Shown here one piece after another: positions 16,801-26,177 of a stretch of 64,000 nucleotides of DNA. Positions within the stretch are counted from its first letter, which is position 1, and each line of letters begins with the position of its first letter. The notes beneath the pieces are model-generated. The model made no database searches. It saw only the letters and a program-made list of their open reading frames with translations, and was not told where the DNA came from. Source of the DNA: Pseudomonas abietaniphila (GTDB lineage Bacteria; Pseudomonadota; Gammaproteobacteria; Pseudomonadales; Pseudomonadaceae); contig NZ_FNCO01000008.1 of NCBI RefSeq assembly GCF_900100795.1, positions 62,001-126,000 on the forward strand, written 5' to 3'. The position numbers and the translations under genes are program-made.

Positions 16801-18660
16801 ATGACATCAGCAAACCTGTTCTGGCGCCGGGCAAAACTGCCTCTGGCCGTCAGCCTCGCTTCCACGCTCGCCGGTCCTGCATTCGGCGTCAGTTTCAACA
16901 TCGGTGAAATCGAAGGTAGTTTCGACTCGTCGCTCTCCATCGGCGCCAGTTGGTCGACCGCCAAGCCCAACAAGGATCTAATCGGCGTAAACAACGGCGG
17001 CAGGGGGCTGTCGCAGACTTCCGACGACGGTCACTTGAACTTCAAGCGGGGCGAAACCTTCTCGAAGATTTTCAAAGGCGTACACGATCTCGAGCTGAAA
17101 TACGGGGACACGGGCGTGTTCATGCGAGGGAAGTACTGGTACGACTTCGAGCTCAAGGATGAAAGCCGCGAGTTCAAGGACATCAGCGATTCCGGTCGCA
17201 AAGAGGGCGCCAAGTCCTCGGGCTTCCAGTTGCTCGACGCATTTGTCTACCACAACTACTCCATTGCCGATGAGCCAGGCTCTGTGCGCTTCGGTAAGCA
17301 GGTCATCAGTTGGGGTGAAAGTACATTCATCGGCGGCGGTATCAACTCGATCAACCCTATCGATGTGTCCGCGTTCCGCCGTCCTGGCTCGGAAATCAAG
17401 GAAGGCCTGATTCCCGTCAACATGTTCTACCTGTCCCAGAGCCTGACTGAGAACCTGTCGGCCGAAGCGTTCTACCAGTTGGAGTGGGATCAGACCGTTG
17501 TCGACAACTGCGGAACGTTCTTTTCGCAACCTGACGTCATTGCCGACGGTTGCAGCGATAACCTGCGCGTCTTGAACAAACGCTCGACCATTCCAGCGGC
17601 AGCCTTGCCAACCCTGACGGCACTTGGCGTGAACGTGAACAACGAAGGCGTGCTCGTCCGTCGTGGTCCAGACCGTGACGCTCGAGACAGTGGCCAGTTT
17701 GGTGTGGCCATGCACTATAACTTCGAGCCGCTGGATACCGAATTCGGCGCTTATTTCATGAACTACCACAGCCGTAGCCCGATTTTCAGTGCGCAAGGTG
17801 CACCTGGGGCAGCGTTTACCCGTCCATTGGGACCGTTGGCGGCATTGCGCCCATTGATCGTCGCGGGCAACTCCAACTATTTCGTTGAGTACCCGGAAGA
17901 CATTCGCTTGTACGGCTTGAGCTTCTCGACCACATTGCCTACCGGCACGGCATGGAGCGGTGAGGTGAGCTACCGCCCTAATGCGCCAGTGCAGTTGAGT
18001 ACCACCGACATCCTCTTTGCGGGCGTTACGCCGATCCCGGGTTTTGCAAATGCTTCCGTGCTTTCCGGCACGCCGGGTCAGGATCTTCATGGCTATAACC
18101 GTAAGGAAGTGACTCAATTCCAGACGACCTTGACGCACTTCTTTGATCAGGTGATGGGCGCAAGCCGTTTGACCACCGTGGCGGAAGTTGGCGTTACTCA
18201 TGTGGGTGGACTGGAAAGCAAATCCGATGCGCGTTATGGCCGGGACCCCGTGTTCGGCCCGGGATCGTTGCCCGGCAATTTCTGTAACGTGCTCAACAAC
18301 TCGACTGCTCAAGGCGGTGGCTTGCCCAATGCCGCCAGCTTGAACACCAACTGTAATAACGATGGCTACACGACGGCCACGTCCTGGGGATACCGCGCTC
18401 GCGCCATCTGGGATTACAACAGTGTGTTCGCCGGTGTGAACCTCAAGCCAAGCGTGGCCTGGTCCCATGACGTCAGCGGCTACTCGCCCGGCCCTGGCGG
18501 CAACTTCGAAGAAGGTCGCAAGGCTGTGAGCCTGGGTCTGGAAGCGGAATATCAGAACACCTATACCGCCAACCTTTCCTACACCAACTTCTTCGACGGC
18601 AAGTACTCCACAGTGGATGACCGCGACTTCGTGGCCCTCAGCTTCGGTATGAACTTCTAA
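16801..18660 (+). CDS. DUF1302 family outer-membrane protein
   Basis: Secreted protein of 619 residues with an N-terminal signal sequence (basic RRAK, hydrophobic LPLAVSLASTLAGPAFG, cleavage at about residue 29). It is followed by Gly/Asn/aromatic-rich alternating strands typical of an outer-membrane beta-barrel (GKYWYDFELKD, GKQVISWGES, ending in FVALSFGMNF with a terminal Phe). DUF1302 proteins are usually paired with DUF1329 proteins and linked to uptake or processing of hydrophobic substrates. The ATG at 16801 is chosen because the signal peptide begins there. The DUF1329 gene follows after 9 bases. Confidence 0.92.
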   Translation: MTSANLFWRRAKLPLAVSLASTLAGPAFGVSFNIGEIEGSFDSSLSIGASWSTAKPNKDLIGVNNGGRGLSQTSDDGHLNFKRGETFSKIFKGVHDLELKYGDTGVFMRGKYWYDFELKDESREFKDISDSGRKEGAKSSGFQLLDAFVYHNYSIADEPGSVRFGKQVISWGESTFIGGGINSINPIDVSAFRRPGSEIKEGLIPVNMFYLSQSLTENLSAEAFYQLEWDQTVVDNCGTFFSQPDVIADGCSDNLRVLNKRSTIPAAALPTLTALGVNVNNEGVLVRRGPDRDARDSGQFGVAMHYNFEPLDTEFGAYFMNYHSRSPIFSAQGAPGAAFTRPLGPLAALRPLIVAGNSNYFVEYPEDIRLYGLSFSTTLPTGTAWSGEVSYRPNAPVQLSTTDILFAGVTPIPGFANASVLSGTPGQDLHGYNRKEVTQFQTTLTHFFDQVMGASRLTTVAEVGVTHVGGLESKSDARYGRDPVFGPGSLPGNFCNVLNNSTAQGGGLPNAASLNTNCNNDGYTTATSWGYRARAIWDYNSVFAGVNLKPSVAWSHDVSGYSPGPGGNFEEGRKAVSLGLEAEYQNTYTANLSYTNFFDGKYSTVDDRDFVALSFGMNF

Positions 18661-18669
18661 GGACGACTT

Positions 18670-20040
18670 ATGAACATGAAAATAACAAAGGGTCTGTTGC
18701 ACGTCGGAGTACTGAGCCTGTCATTGCTGGCGACCGGCGTGATGGCCGCAGTTTCTGCCGATGAAGCCGCCAAGCTGGGCACGACCCTGACGCCGATGGG
18801 CGCGGAAAAGGCGGGTAATGCTGCCAACACCATCCCGGCGTGGAGCCCGTTGCCGACCAATGCGGGCGCCGTGGATGCAAAGGGCTTCCTTGCCAACCCG
18901 TACGCTAACGAGAAGCCGCTGTTCATCATCACTGCGCAGAACGTGGAGCAGTACAAGAACAATCTGGCGCCGGGCCAATACGCGATGTTCAAGCGTTACC
19001 CGGACACCTTCAAAATGCCGGTCTACCCGTCACACCGTGGCGCGACCGTGCCTGCTGACGTGTTCGCCGCCATCAAGAAAAACGCCGTCAACACCAAGCT
19101 GGTCGGTGGCGGTAACGGTCTGGAAAACTTCGAAACCGCCGTGCCGTTCCCGATTCCGAAAGACGGCCTGGAAGTGATCTGGAACCACATCACCCGCTAT
19201 CGCGGCGGCAGCGTGAAGCGGCTGGTGGTGCAGGTAACGCCGCAAACCAACGGTTCGTTCAGCCCGGTGTATTTCGAGGACCAATTCGTCTTCCGCGACA
19301 AGATGAAGGATTTCGATCCGAAGAACCCAGGCAACATCCTGTTCTATTTCAAGCAGGAAGTGACGGCGCCAGCACGTCTGGCAGGTTCGGTGCTGCTGGT
19401 GCACGAAACCCTCGACCAGGTGAAAGAGCCTCGCGCGGCATGGGTGTATAACGCCGGCCAACGCCGCGTGCGTCGTGCGCCGCAAGTGTCTTACGACGGC
19501 CCGGGTACTGCGGCCGATGGTCTGCGTACCTCCGACAACCTGGACATGTACAACGGCGCGCCGGATCGCTATGACTGGAAACTGATCGGCAAGCAGGAAA
19601 TGTACATCGCGTCCGACAGCTACAAGCTCGACGATCCGAAGCTCAAGTACGCGGACATTGTCCGTCCTGGCCACATCAACCAGGATCTGGCGCGTTATGA
19701 ACTGCGCCGCGTCTGGCACGTGACCGCCACCCTGAAAGAAGGTCAACGCCACATCTACGCCAAACGTGACTTCTTCATCGACGAAGACACCTGGCAGGCT
19801 GCGGTGATCGACCACTACGACGGTCGCGGCCAACTGTGGCGCGTCGCCGAGGCCCATGCCGAGAACTATTACGACAAGCAAGTGCCGTGGTACGCCGTTG
19901 AAACCCTGTACGACCTGCAATCGGGCCGTTACCTGGCGCTGGGCATGAAGAACGAAGAGAAACGCGCTTACGACTTCGGCTTCACGGCCACCACCAGCGA
20001 GTTCCAGCCTAACGCCCTGCGTCAGGAAGGCGTGCGCTGA
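18670..20040 (+). CDS. DUF1329 family exported protein
   Basis: 456-residue protein with a signal peptide (MKITKGLLHVGVLSLSLLATGVMAA, cleavage near residue 26). It shares the DUF1329 pattern: ADEAAKLG near the N-terminus, HRGATVP, repeated YDGPGTAADGLRTSDNLDMYNG, and RYELRRVWHVTATL. The fold is thought to resemble lipoprotein carriers such as LolA/LolB. With the DUF1302 barrel it probably forms an envelope pair for hydrophobic molecules, next to the acyl-CoA ligase. Last gene of the operon. Confidence 0.92.
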   Translation: MNMKITKGLLHVGVLSLSLLATGVMAAVSADEAAKLGTTLTPMGAEKAGNAANTIPAWSPLPTNAGAVDAKGFLANPYANEKPLFIITAQNVEQYKNNLAPGQYAMFKRYPDTFKMPVYPSHRGATVPADVFAAIKKNAVNTKLVGGGNGLENFETAVPFPIPKDGLEVIWNHITRYRGGSVKRLVVQVTPQTNGSFSPVYFEDQFVFRDKMKDFDPKNPGNILFYFKQEVTAPARLAGSVLLVHETLDQVKEPRAAWVYNAGQRRVRRAPQVSYDGPGTAADGLRTSDNLDMYNGAPDRYDWKLIGKQEMYIASDSYKLDDPKLKYADIVRPGHINQDLARYELRRVWHVTATLKEGQRHIYAKRDFFIDEDTWQAAVIDHYDGRGQLWRVAEAHAENYYDKQVPWYAVETLYDLQSGRYLALGMKNEEKRAYDFGFTATTSEFQPNALRQEGVR

Positions 20041-20144
20041 TCGTGTAACCGAATTGGCGGAGAGCCGTGCACCGTTGATCACAGCTACTGCGCACCGTTG
20101 TCCTCCGCCGCTTTACCCTATGGTTGAACCCCATAGCGCAAAAG

Positions 20145-20174
20145 AAAACACCCCGATTCGTCGGGGTGTTTTTT
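20145..20174 (+). terminator. Rho-independent terminator of the DUF1302-DUF1329 operon
   Basis: AACACCCCGA pairs with TCGGGGTGTT around TTCG and is followed by a T run (20169-20174). Confidence 0.92.
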
Positions 20175-20196
20175 AATTGGGCCTTCTACGATTTCC

Positions 20197-20286
20197 CTGT
20201 GGGAGCGAATTCATTCGCGAAAAAACCTGCACGCGACATAGATGCATCGACCTCAGGCTCCATCGCGAATGAATTCGCTCCCACAG
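20197..20286. repeat. Perfect REP inverted pair (BIME-like)
   Basis: The arms 20197-20220 and 20263-20286 are exact 24-base reverse complements, with core GTGGGAGCGAATTCATTCGC and a 42-base spacer. They lie between the operon terminator and the LuxR gene. Confidence 0.85.
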
Positions 20287-20459
20287 GCTGGACGAGCCTC
20301 TGCAACACCTCCTCAAAACATATAAAGCAACATTCGCCCTGTTGATTGGATATGTTTTCTTACAGTCTTTCGTCTAACAATCTTCAAAAGCGCTGACTTA
20401 GCCGCTAGTCTCCCGACATCTGAACGCCGAATAACAAGCACTTCTAACAAGAGCCGGCC

Positions 20460-23225
20460 ATGACTGATCTGTCGCGTTTGCAAGGATTCGCAAATCACGC
20501 AGTCACTGCGTTGGAAGGACGTTTCTTCCGCCCACCCCTTCCCGAAGGCTATGTCGCCCGACCGCGACTGTGCGAGCGGCTGAGTGCGGGATTGTCTGGC
20601 CGCCTGTTGCTGATCAGTGCGCCGGCCGGCTTCGGTAAGAGCTCGCTGGCCGTGGAGTTTTGTCAGAGCCTGCCCGATCAATGGCAAAACCTTTGGCTGG
20701 GGCTGAGTCAGCGCGACAGTGATCCGGGGCGTTTTCTTGAGCGTCTTCTGTCCGGCCTTCAACAATTCTTCCCCCAACTCGGCGGCCAGGCCCTTGGCCT
20801 GCTGAAGATGCGTCAGCGGCATCAGCCCTTTGCCTTTGAAGAGTGGCTCGACAGCCTGCTGGACGAACTGGGCATGCACCTGATGTTGAGCAAGCCGCTG
20901 CTCCTGGTGCTCGACGACTATCACCTCGTGCAAGGTCCGGTGCTCGACCGCTGCCTGCAATTTCTGCTCAATCATTTGCCTGCCGGCATGATCGTCATGG
21001 TCACCAGCCGTCAGCGGCCGGACTGGCACCTGGCACGCCTGCGCTTGTCGCGTCAGTTGCTGGAGCTGTCCGAGCAAGACCTTCGCCTGACTGACGACGA
21101 GTCCCTGGCCGTACTGGACCAGCACAGCAGTTCCCTCACCGAGGAAGCGCTGCACACGTTGCTCCAACGCAGCGAGGGCTGGGTGGCCGGTTTGCGCTTC
21201 TGGCTGCTGGCCGCGGCCGAAGCAGGCAGCAACACGCTGACCCAGGAACTCAACGGCGGCGAAGGGTTGATCCGTGACTACCTGCTTGAAGAAGTCATCG
21301 ATTGCCTGCCTGCCGATGTTCAAGCGTTCCTCTATGAAACGGCCTGTCTGGAGCGCTTCTGCAGTGCGCTGTGCAACGCCGCACGCGACAGTCACGACAG
21401 CGCCGAGATGCTGAATTTTTTGCAAGCGCATCAGGTATTCCTCGTGCCATTGGACGAGAGCGGGCGCTGGTTCCGTTACCACCATTTATTCTCCGATCTG
21501 CTGCGCGCGCGCGCGGGCACCAGCGTTGCGCCGCAACAACGGCGATTGCATTTGAACGCTTGCCGCTGGTTCAGCGAGCAGGGCCTGCTGGATGAGGCGA
21601 TCGAGCAGGCGTTGCGCGCCGGTCACCTGGATGTGGCGGCCAATCTCGTGCAAAACCTTTCTGAAGAGCAACTGCTCGCCGAGCAAAACGTCGGCATGTT
21701 GCTGCGCTGGAAAATGGACCTGCCTGACAGCCTGCTGGTCAGCACGCCGCGGCTGATCGTGCTGTATGCCTGGGCGCTGGGGCTGGCCTGTCAACTGGAC
21801 GCCGCCGAAGAACTGGGCAATCACCTCAGCCGTTTCCTGCCCGCCCCGTCCGCCACGGCGCAAAAATCCATGCTCGCCCAGTGGCTGGCGCTGAGCGGCA
21901 TCATCGCCAGAGGTCGAGGCGACAGCGAAACGGCCCACCGCTACTGCAGTGAGGCGCTGGTGAGTCTTCCACAAAAGCGTTATGGACAGCGGCTGCTGTG
22001 CCTGTCGACGCTGGCGAACCTGGCGATTGCCGAAGGCGACCTGTGGCGCGCGCGGGCATTGAACAGAGAGGCGCTGGAGCTGGCGCAGCGGGTGGCGAAT
22101 CCGTTGTTCGAAGCGCTGGCGCATTACGACCGCGCACGAACGCTGCACGCCAGAGGCGAAGCCCTGCGCTCCCTTGATGAGGTGCGCCAAGGGCTGCGCC
22201 GTTTGAACGGACTTTCTTCACAGCGCTTGTACGCAGTGCGCGCGCGACTGACGCTGTACGAGGGTTATTTGCTTGTGCAGCTGTTGCAGCCCGATGCCGG
22301 GCGCGCGCGACTGAACGCCGGGTTGGCCGAGGCCCGTGCCTGTCGCGACATCAGCGTGTTGATCGGCCACTGCGTGATTGCAGGGCTTGAAGGTCGGGAA
22401 GGGCGCTTTGCGGAAGCCTTCGCCGAGCTCGCCGAGGCCGAGCGACTGATGCATATCTGGGACGTGCCCCCGGTGTATTACCTGGCGATGATCACCCTCG
22501 CCAAGTGCGAGCTTTGGCTGGCACAGGGCCGTATCGATCTGGCGGATGCCTGGTTGCTGCGTCTCGGGCAAACCTACGGCGGCGATCATCCCGCAGCAGC
22601 GCCGGAGTGCCTTCCGCAAATGCCGCAACACATCGAGTTGCTGAGTGCGATGCTCGACACGATCCAAGGTCGAACCGAGCAATCCGTTCAGCGCCTGACC
22701 CAGCTGGAAGAGCGCGCACAGCACATGGGCGCGGGTCTGCTGGGGTTGAACGCGATGAATCAGCACATCCTGCTGGCGCTGGACATGGCCGACCGTCCCA
22801 AGGCCCAACGCCTGCTTGAGCGCAGCTTTCAGGCCGCAACCGGCGGCGCAGTTCTGCCGTTTCTGAGCCTGATTCGCAAATACCCGGACTGGCTGCGAGA
22901 GCAACTGCTCAAACGCCCTGCGTGCCGACTCGTCGAGTACCTGCTCAGTCAACTGCCGCCTGGCACTGGCAAAGACATGCCATGCGTGCGCGACGTCAGT
23001 GAGCCTTCAGCCTGCCACAGCAACGACTCACTCAGCGCCCGCGAACTCGGCGTGCTGCAACTCATCGCCCAGGGGTGTTCGAACCAGGAGATCAGCGAAC
23101 GGCTCTTCATCTCCCTGCACACCGTCAAGACCCACGCGAGCCATATCAACAGCAAATTGGGGGTCGAGCGCCGGACTCAGGCGGTTGCCAAGGCCCAGGA
23201 GTTGGGGTTATTCAAGACTGTTTAA
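20460..23225 (+). CDS. MalT-type (LAL) LuxR family transcriptional regulator
   Basis: Large ATP-dependent regulator of 921 residues. An N-terminal STAND ATPase has Walker A SAPAGFGKSS (about residues 58-67) and Walker B LLLVLDDYH (about 149-157). A long helical repeat region typical of a ligand-sensing TPR-like domain spans about 400-830. The C-terminal LuxR-type HTH is at about 855-915 (LSARELGVLQLIAQGCSNQE, then ISLHTVKTHASHINSKLGV). It most likely activates the adjacent DUF1302/DUF1329 operon and perhaps the acyl-CoA ligase in response to a lipid-derived inducer. The role is inferred from position. Confidence 0.93.
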   Translation: MTDLSRLQGFANHAVTALEGRFFRPPLPEGYVARPRLCERLSAGLSGRLLLISAPAGFGKSSLAVEFCQSLPDQWQNLWLGLSQRDSDPGRFLERLLSGLQQFFPQLGGQALGLLKMRQRHQPFAFEEWLDSLLDELGMHLMLSKPLLLVLDDYHLVQGPVLDRCLQFLLNHLPAGMIVMVTSRQRPDWHLARLRLSRQLLELSEQDLRLTDDESLAVLDQHSSSLTEEALHTLLQRSEGWVAGLRFWLLAAAEAGSNTLTQELNGGEGLIRDYLLEEVIDCLPADVQAFLYETACLERFCSALCNAARDSHDSAEMLNFLQAHQVFLVPLDESGRWFRYHHLFSDLLRARAGTSVAPQQRRLHLNACRWFSEQGLLDEAIEQALRAGHLDVAANLVQNLSEEQLLAEQNVGMLLRWKMDLPDSLLVSTPRLIVLYAWALGLACQLDAAEELGNHLSRFLPAPSATAQKSMLAQWLALSGIIARGRGDSETAHRYCSEALVSLPQKRYGQRLLCLSTLANLAIAEGDLWRARALNREALELAQRVANPLFEALAHYDRARTLHARGEALRSLDEVRQGLRRLNGLSSQRLYAVRARLTLYEGYLLVQLLQPDAGRARLNAGLAEARACRDISVLIGHCVIAGLEGREGRFAEAFAELAEAERLMHIWDVPPVYYLAMITLAKCELWLAQGRIDLADAWLLRLGQTYGGDHPAAAPECLPQMPQHIELLSAMLDTIQGRTEQSVQRLTQLEERAQHMGAGLLGLNAMNQHILLALDMADRPKAQRLLERSFQAATGGAVLPFLSLIRKYPDWLREQLLKRPACRLVEYLLSQLPPGTGKDMPCVRDVSEPSACHSNDSLSARELGVLQLIAQGCSNQEISERLFISLHTVKTHASHINSKLGVERRTQAVAKAQELGLFKTV

Positions 23226-23228
23226 ATC

Positions 23229-23324
23229 GGTACTTAAATGCCGATTGTTGTGTCTCTGGCGTTATTTTCGGCATTAAATTGCCTTTTTAGACGTATCGAT
23301 CTATGGTTTAGGCATTAAATTGCC
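23229..23324. promoter_or_regulatory. Three GGYA-N6-TGCC operator-like sites before hipA
   Basis: GGTACTTAAATGCC (23229-23242), GGCATTAAATTGCC (23270-23283) and GGCATTAAATTGCC (23311-23324). All are short inverted repeats GG(T/C)A-N6-TGCC with A/T-rich centres, spaced 41 bases start to start, about four helical turns. The last ends two bases before the hipA start. They are placed as autoregulatory sites for the HipB-like protein. Confidence 0.65.
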
Positions 23325-23326
23325 GA

Positions 23327-24658
23327 ATGACCGCCATGCGCTTGACCTTACAGCTTTATACCTCTGGCTCTTGGCGGGATGTCATGCACCTGGAGTTCGA
23401 AAAACCGGAACTGGGTCAGAACAGTCCTTGTAGCTTTGCGTATGACCAACACTACCTGGTCGATCACCTGAATGCGTTAGGGAGTTCCACCGGCCAATCT
23501 GTCAGCGCCAGAATTCCCTTGTCTTGGGATTTGTACCGAACGCCAGGTCTGCCCGCATTCCTGTTGGATATTCTGCCCGCTGGGGCGGCCCGCAGATTTC
23601 TGTTGGCACGACTGGCGATTCCGGAAAGGAACCACACCTCGGCAGATCTGATACTGCTTGAGCGTTGCACGCCTGCTCCGGTTGGACACCTCAGGATCAA
23701 AGAGTCTCTAGAGGCACTAGCAACGGGAAATAGCATCGGTTTCGATCGAAACGAAGTGGTGACCCGTGACAGCCGTTTTCTGGAGTACGCCTATGAACAA
23801 GGCGCTGCGGTAGGTGGTGCGACGGGGGCTGGCGGCGAGGCGCCCAAGCTGTTGCTCGCTGAAGATGCCGACGGTTTGATGCATCCCGACGCTACGCTGG
23901 CCGACGAGAACGTCCACCAGCACTGGTTTGTGAAGTTTTCCCGGAACAAGGGTAATGAGACGGATCGCACGATCCTCAGAAGTGAGTTTTGTTACTACCA
24001 AGCCTTGGAGGTGATTGGCGTAGACGTCGTCTCGTGCGACGGGATGAGTCTGGAGGAGGCCAGAAAACCAAGCCTGTGGATGAAACGCTTTGATCGCAGG
24101 GTGACTGCTCAGGGTGTCCGCAGACTGGGCGTAGAGTCGGTGTATTCGCTAGCAGACATCACCCGGCCGGGCAGCTACATGTCCCACGTTCAGGCCATCA
24201 CTGTTCTGGCCAATGCGTGGTCAAGCAATGGTCAGGACGATGAAATCCCGGCACTCGTTGCCGAATACCTGCGCCGCGATCTGATCAATCAGGTTCTGGG
24301 GAACAGCGATAACCACGGTCGCAATACCTCGATATTGCGTGATGAAAAGCGTTTGGGACTGGCTCCGATCTACGATCTTGCACCCATGGTCATGGACGAG
24401 GAGGGCGTGACCCGAACGACCAAATGGCCTGATCCGATTGAGCGCGCTGGCGAGGTAGATTGGTTGGCCGCGTGCCGTTCCTTGGCGCCATGGGCGGACC
24501 CCGATCAACTGTTTGAGGGGCTCAAGGCTGACGCGCGACGCCTGCTTGCGCTGCCGGACCTGCTGAGCGAGGGGGGATTACCGCAGAAGACCTTCAAGCA
24601 CCCACGAATTGCCTTGACCCGTTTGCACCCGACGTTTCGGGCCTGGGGGCTCGCATGA
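23327..24658 (+). CDS. hipA: HipA-family serine/threonine kinase toxin
   Basis: 443-residue kinase of the HipA family, whose E. coli member phosphorylates glutamyl-tRNA synthetase and induces dormancy. N-terminal HipA-N-like region at about 1-130. A Gly-rich loop AAVGGATGAGGEAPK (about residues 161-175) replaces the SGVQPK of E. coli HipA. The catalytic loop GNSDNHGRN (about 325-333) and metal-binding YDLAPM (about 348-353) are intact, so the kinase should be active. Met at 23336 is an alternative start; neither has a clear Shine-Dalgarno. The gene lies immediately upstream of its HTH partner and overlaps it by 4 bases, reversing the usual antitoxin-first order. It could instead belong to the less studied HipA branches. 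Confidence 0.88.
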   Translation: MTAMRLTLQLYTSGSWRDVMHLEFEKPELGQNSPCSFAYDQHYLVDHLNALGSSTGQSVSARIPLSWDLYRTPGLPAFLLDILPAGAARRFLLARLAIPERNHTSADLILLERCTPAPVGHLRIKESLEALATGNSIGFDRNEVVTRDSRFLEYAYEQGAAVGGATGAGGEAPKLLLAEDADGLMHPDATLADENVHQHWFVKFSRNKGNETDRTILRSEFCYYQALEVIGVDVVSCDGMSLEEARKPSLWMKRFDRRVTAQGVRRLGVESVYSLADITRPGSYMSHVQAITVLANAWSSNGQDDEIPALVAEYLRRDLINQVLGNSDNHGRNTSILRDEKRLGLAPIYDLAPMVMDEEGVTRTTKWPDPIERAGEVDWLAACRSLAPWADPDQLFEGLKADARRLLALPDLLSEGGLPQKTFKHPRIALTRLHPTFRAWGLA

Positions 24659-24927
24659 TGGACGAGATTCGTCAGCGCGGGATCATTCTCGATGAGTTGA
24701 AGGAGCAGTTATCGGCAGGGACGATCAGTATCGGCACCGCTGTCAAACGGCTGCGTAACGAGGTCACGGGATTACGGCAGGAACAATTCGCGGGGATGTG
24801 CAAGATCTCACTGCGCACGTTGCGCCAGATCGAACAGGACGAAGGCAACCCCACGCTCCAGACGCTCAATGCAGTGTTCAAGCCTTTTGGCATGCGGGTG
24901 GGCATTGTGCCGCTGCGTCGTGGGTGA
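24655..24927 (+). CDS. HipB-like HTH (XRE) antitoxin
   Basis: 90-residue XRE-type DNA-binding protein. N-terminal helix (about 1-35) precedes a helix-turn-helix at about residues 36-85 (LRQEQFAGMCKISLRTLRQI then EQDEGNPTLQTLNAVFKPFG). Its ATG sits in the hipA stop (ATGA overlap), implying coupled translation. It should neutralise the kinase and repress the operon through the GGYA-N6-TGCC sites. A second ATG at 24658 is an equally possible start. Toxin-first order is less common for this family. Confidence 0.87.
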   Translation: MMDEIRQRGIILDELKEQLSAGTISIGTAVKRLRNEVTGLRQEQFAGMCKISLRTLRQIEQDEGNPTLQTLNAVFKPFGMRVGIVPLRRG

Positions 24928-24977
24928 GTCAGGTCGGCCCGCCGTCATCCCGTGCCAACCCTGGACGCGAGAAGTGA

Positions 24978-26177
24978 TCAACTTGCCGTACTGACCGCCC
25001 ACAGGTTATCCACGTCCCGCACGCCCCACTCTTCAGCCAGTTCGTATTTGACGATGGCATCGGGTTCATTCGGGTCGGCGAGATTGACGACTTCCGGCTG
25101 GAACGCGATCTTGGTTCGGGTCGACAGAAATACTTTGACCTTGGGGTGCAGCAACGATTTTTCGCCTTGCTCGATGACCACGGCCAGACGCTCACTTTTC
25201 AGTCGGACCAATGCCCCCACCGGATAGATGCCCACGGTTTTGACGAAGTGCTGGAAGATCTTCTCGTCGAAGTGGCCTTTCCACGAGGCCATTTCGCGGA
25301 TGGACCGGGCCGCGTCCCAGCCTTTTTTGTAGGGGCGGTCGGACGTGACGGCGTCGTACACGTCACAGATGGCGCCCATCCTGGCGAACACGCTGATTTC
25401 CTCGCCCTTGAGGCCGTAGGGATAACCGCTGCCGTCGACCTTTTCATGATGATGCAGGCACACATCCATCACGGTCTGGGTGACTTGCTGGCTGCCTTGA
25501 AGAATCTTGAGCCCGGCTTGCGGGTGATACTTCATGGCCTCGTATTCTTCGAATGTCAGGCGATCGGGCTTATTGAGGATCGCAGGAGGAATCATCATCT
25601 TGCCGACATCGTGCATCAGCCCGGCGACGCCAGCCTCACGCACCAGCTCTTCATCCAGCTCCATTTGCCGGGCAAGCGCTACCATCAGCGCGCAGACCGC
25701 GACCGAGTGCATGTACGTGTATTCGTCGGAGGTTTTCAGGCGCGAGAGGCTGATCAAGGCGTGAGGGTGGCGCATCACCGATGTCGAGATTTCCTCGACG
25801 AGCAGATCGACGTCTTCGGTGTTCATGGAGCGTCCCATGCGCGCGTCGCTGAACATGGTCATGACTGCCGTTTTCGCGCGACCACAGATCAGCTTCGCGC
25901 GCGCCAGCTCTTTCTCCATCGTGGCAGGGGATGTATCGGTGTCCGGTCGCGAGGCCGCGCTATCGAGTTGCGGTGAATGTGTCCCGTCTGGACCTCTGCC
26001 CAGCCGGGTATCGATCCACACTTCGCGGGTGGATGCCTGAATGCGCCTTAGCACCGCCTCATCGCGCAATTCGCGCTCGACATGGGTGGTCCAGAAGGGA
26101 TCGTTGATTCGAGGGCGGCAGAACTCATGGATGTACATGCCCAGTGTCAGATCGGAAACGGCGATTTTTCTTATCAT
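24978..26177 (-). CDS. HD-GYP domain cyclic-di-GMP phosphodiesterase
   Basis: 399-residue cytoplasmic protein. An N-terminal DUF3391-like region (about residues 1-110, VSDLTLGMYIHEF) precedes the HD-GYP domain. The HD motif is in GLMHDVGKMMIP (about 186-197). The GYP signature is in HHEKVDGSGYPYGL (about 240-253). Metal-binding His residues are intact, so it is expected to hydrolyse c-di-GMP and favour motility over biofilm. Convergent with the hip operon. Confidence 0.95.
   Translation of the reverse strand: MIRKIAVSDLTLGMYIHEFCRPRINDPFWTTHVERELRDEAVLRRIQASTREVWIDTRLGRGPDGTHSPQLDSAASRPDTDTSPATMEKELARAKLICGRAKTAVMTMFSDARMGRSMNTEDVDLLVEEISTSVMRHPHALISLSRLKTSDEYTYMHSVAVCALMVALARQMELDEELVREAGVAGLMHDVGKMMIPPAILNKPDRLTFEEYEAMKYHPQAGLKILQGSQQVTQTVMDVCLHHHEKVDGSGYPYGLKGEEISVFARMGAICDVYDAVTSDRPYKKGWDAARSIREMASWKGHFDEKIFQHFVKTVGIYPVGALVRLKSERLAVVIEQGEKSLLHPKVKVFLSTRTKIAFQPEVVNLADPNEPDAIVKYELAEEWGVRDVDNLWAVSTAS

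Noticed and set aside
16978..18702. 574-codon frame opposite DUF1302
   Set aside because: Antisense shadow of a gene with signal peptide and barrel pattern.
20313..21485. 390-codon open frame opposite the LuxR regulator
   Set aside because: Gln/His/Ala-rich antisense frame; runs into the regulator's promoter region.
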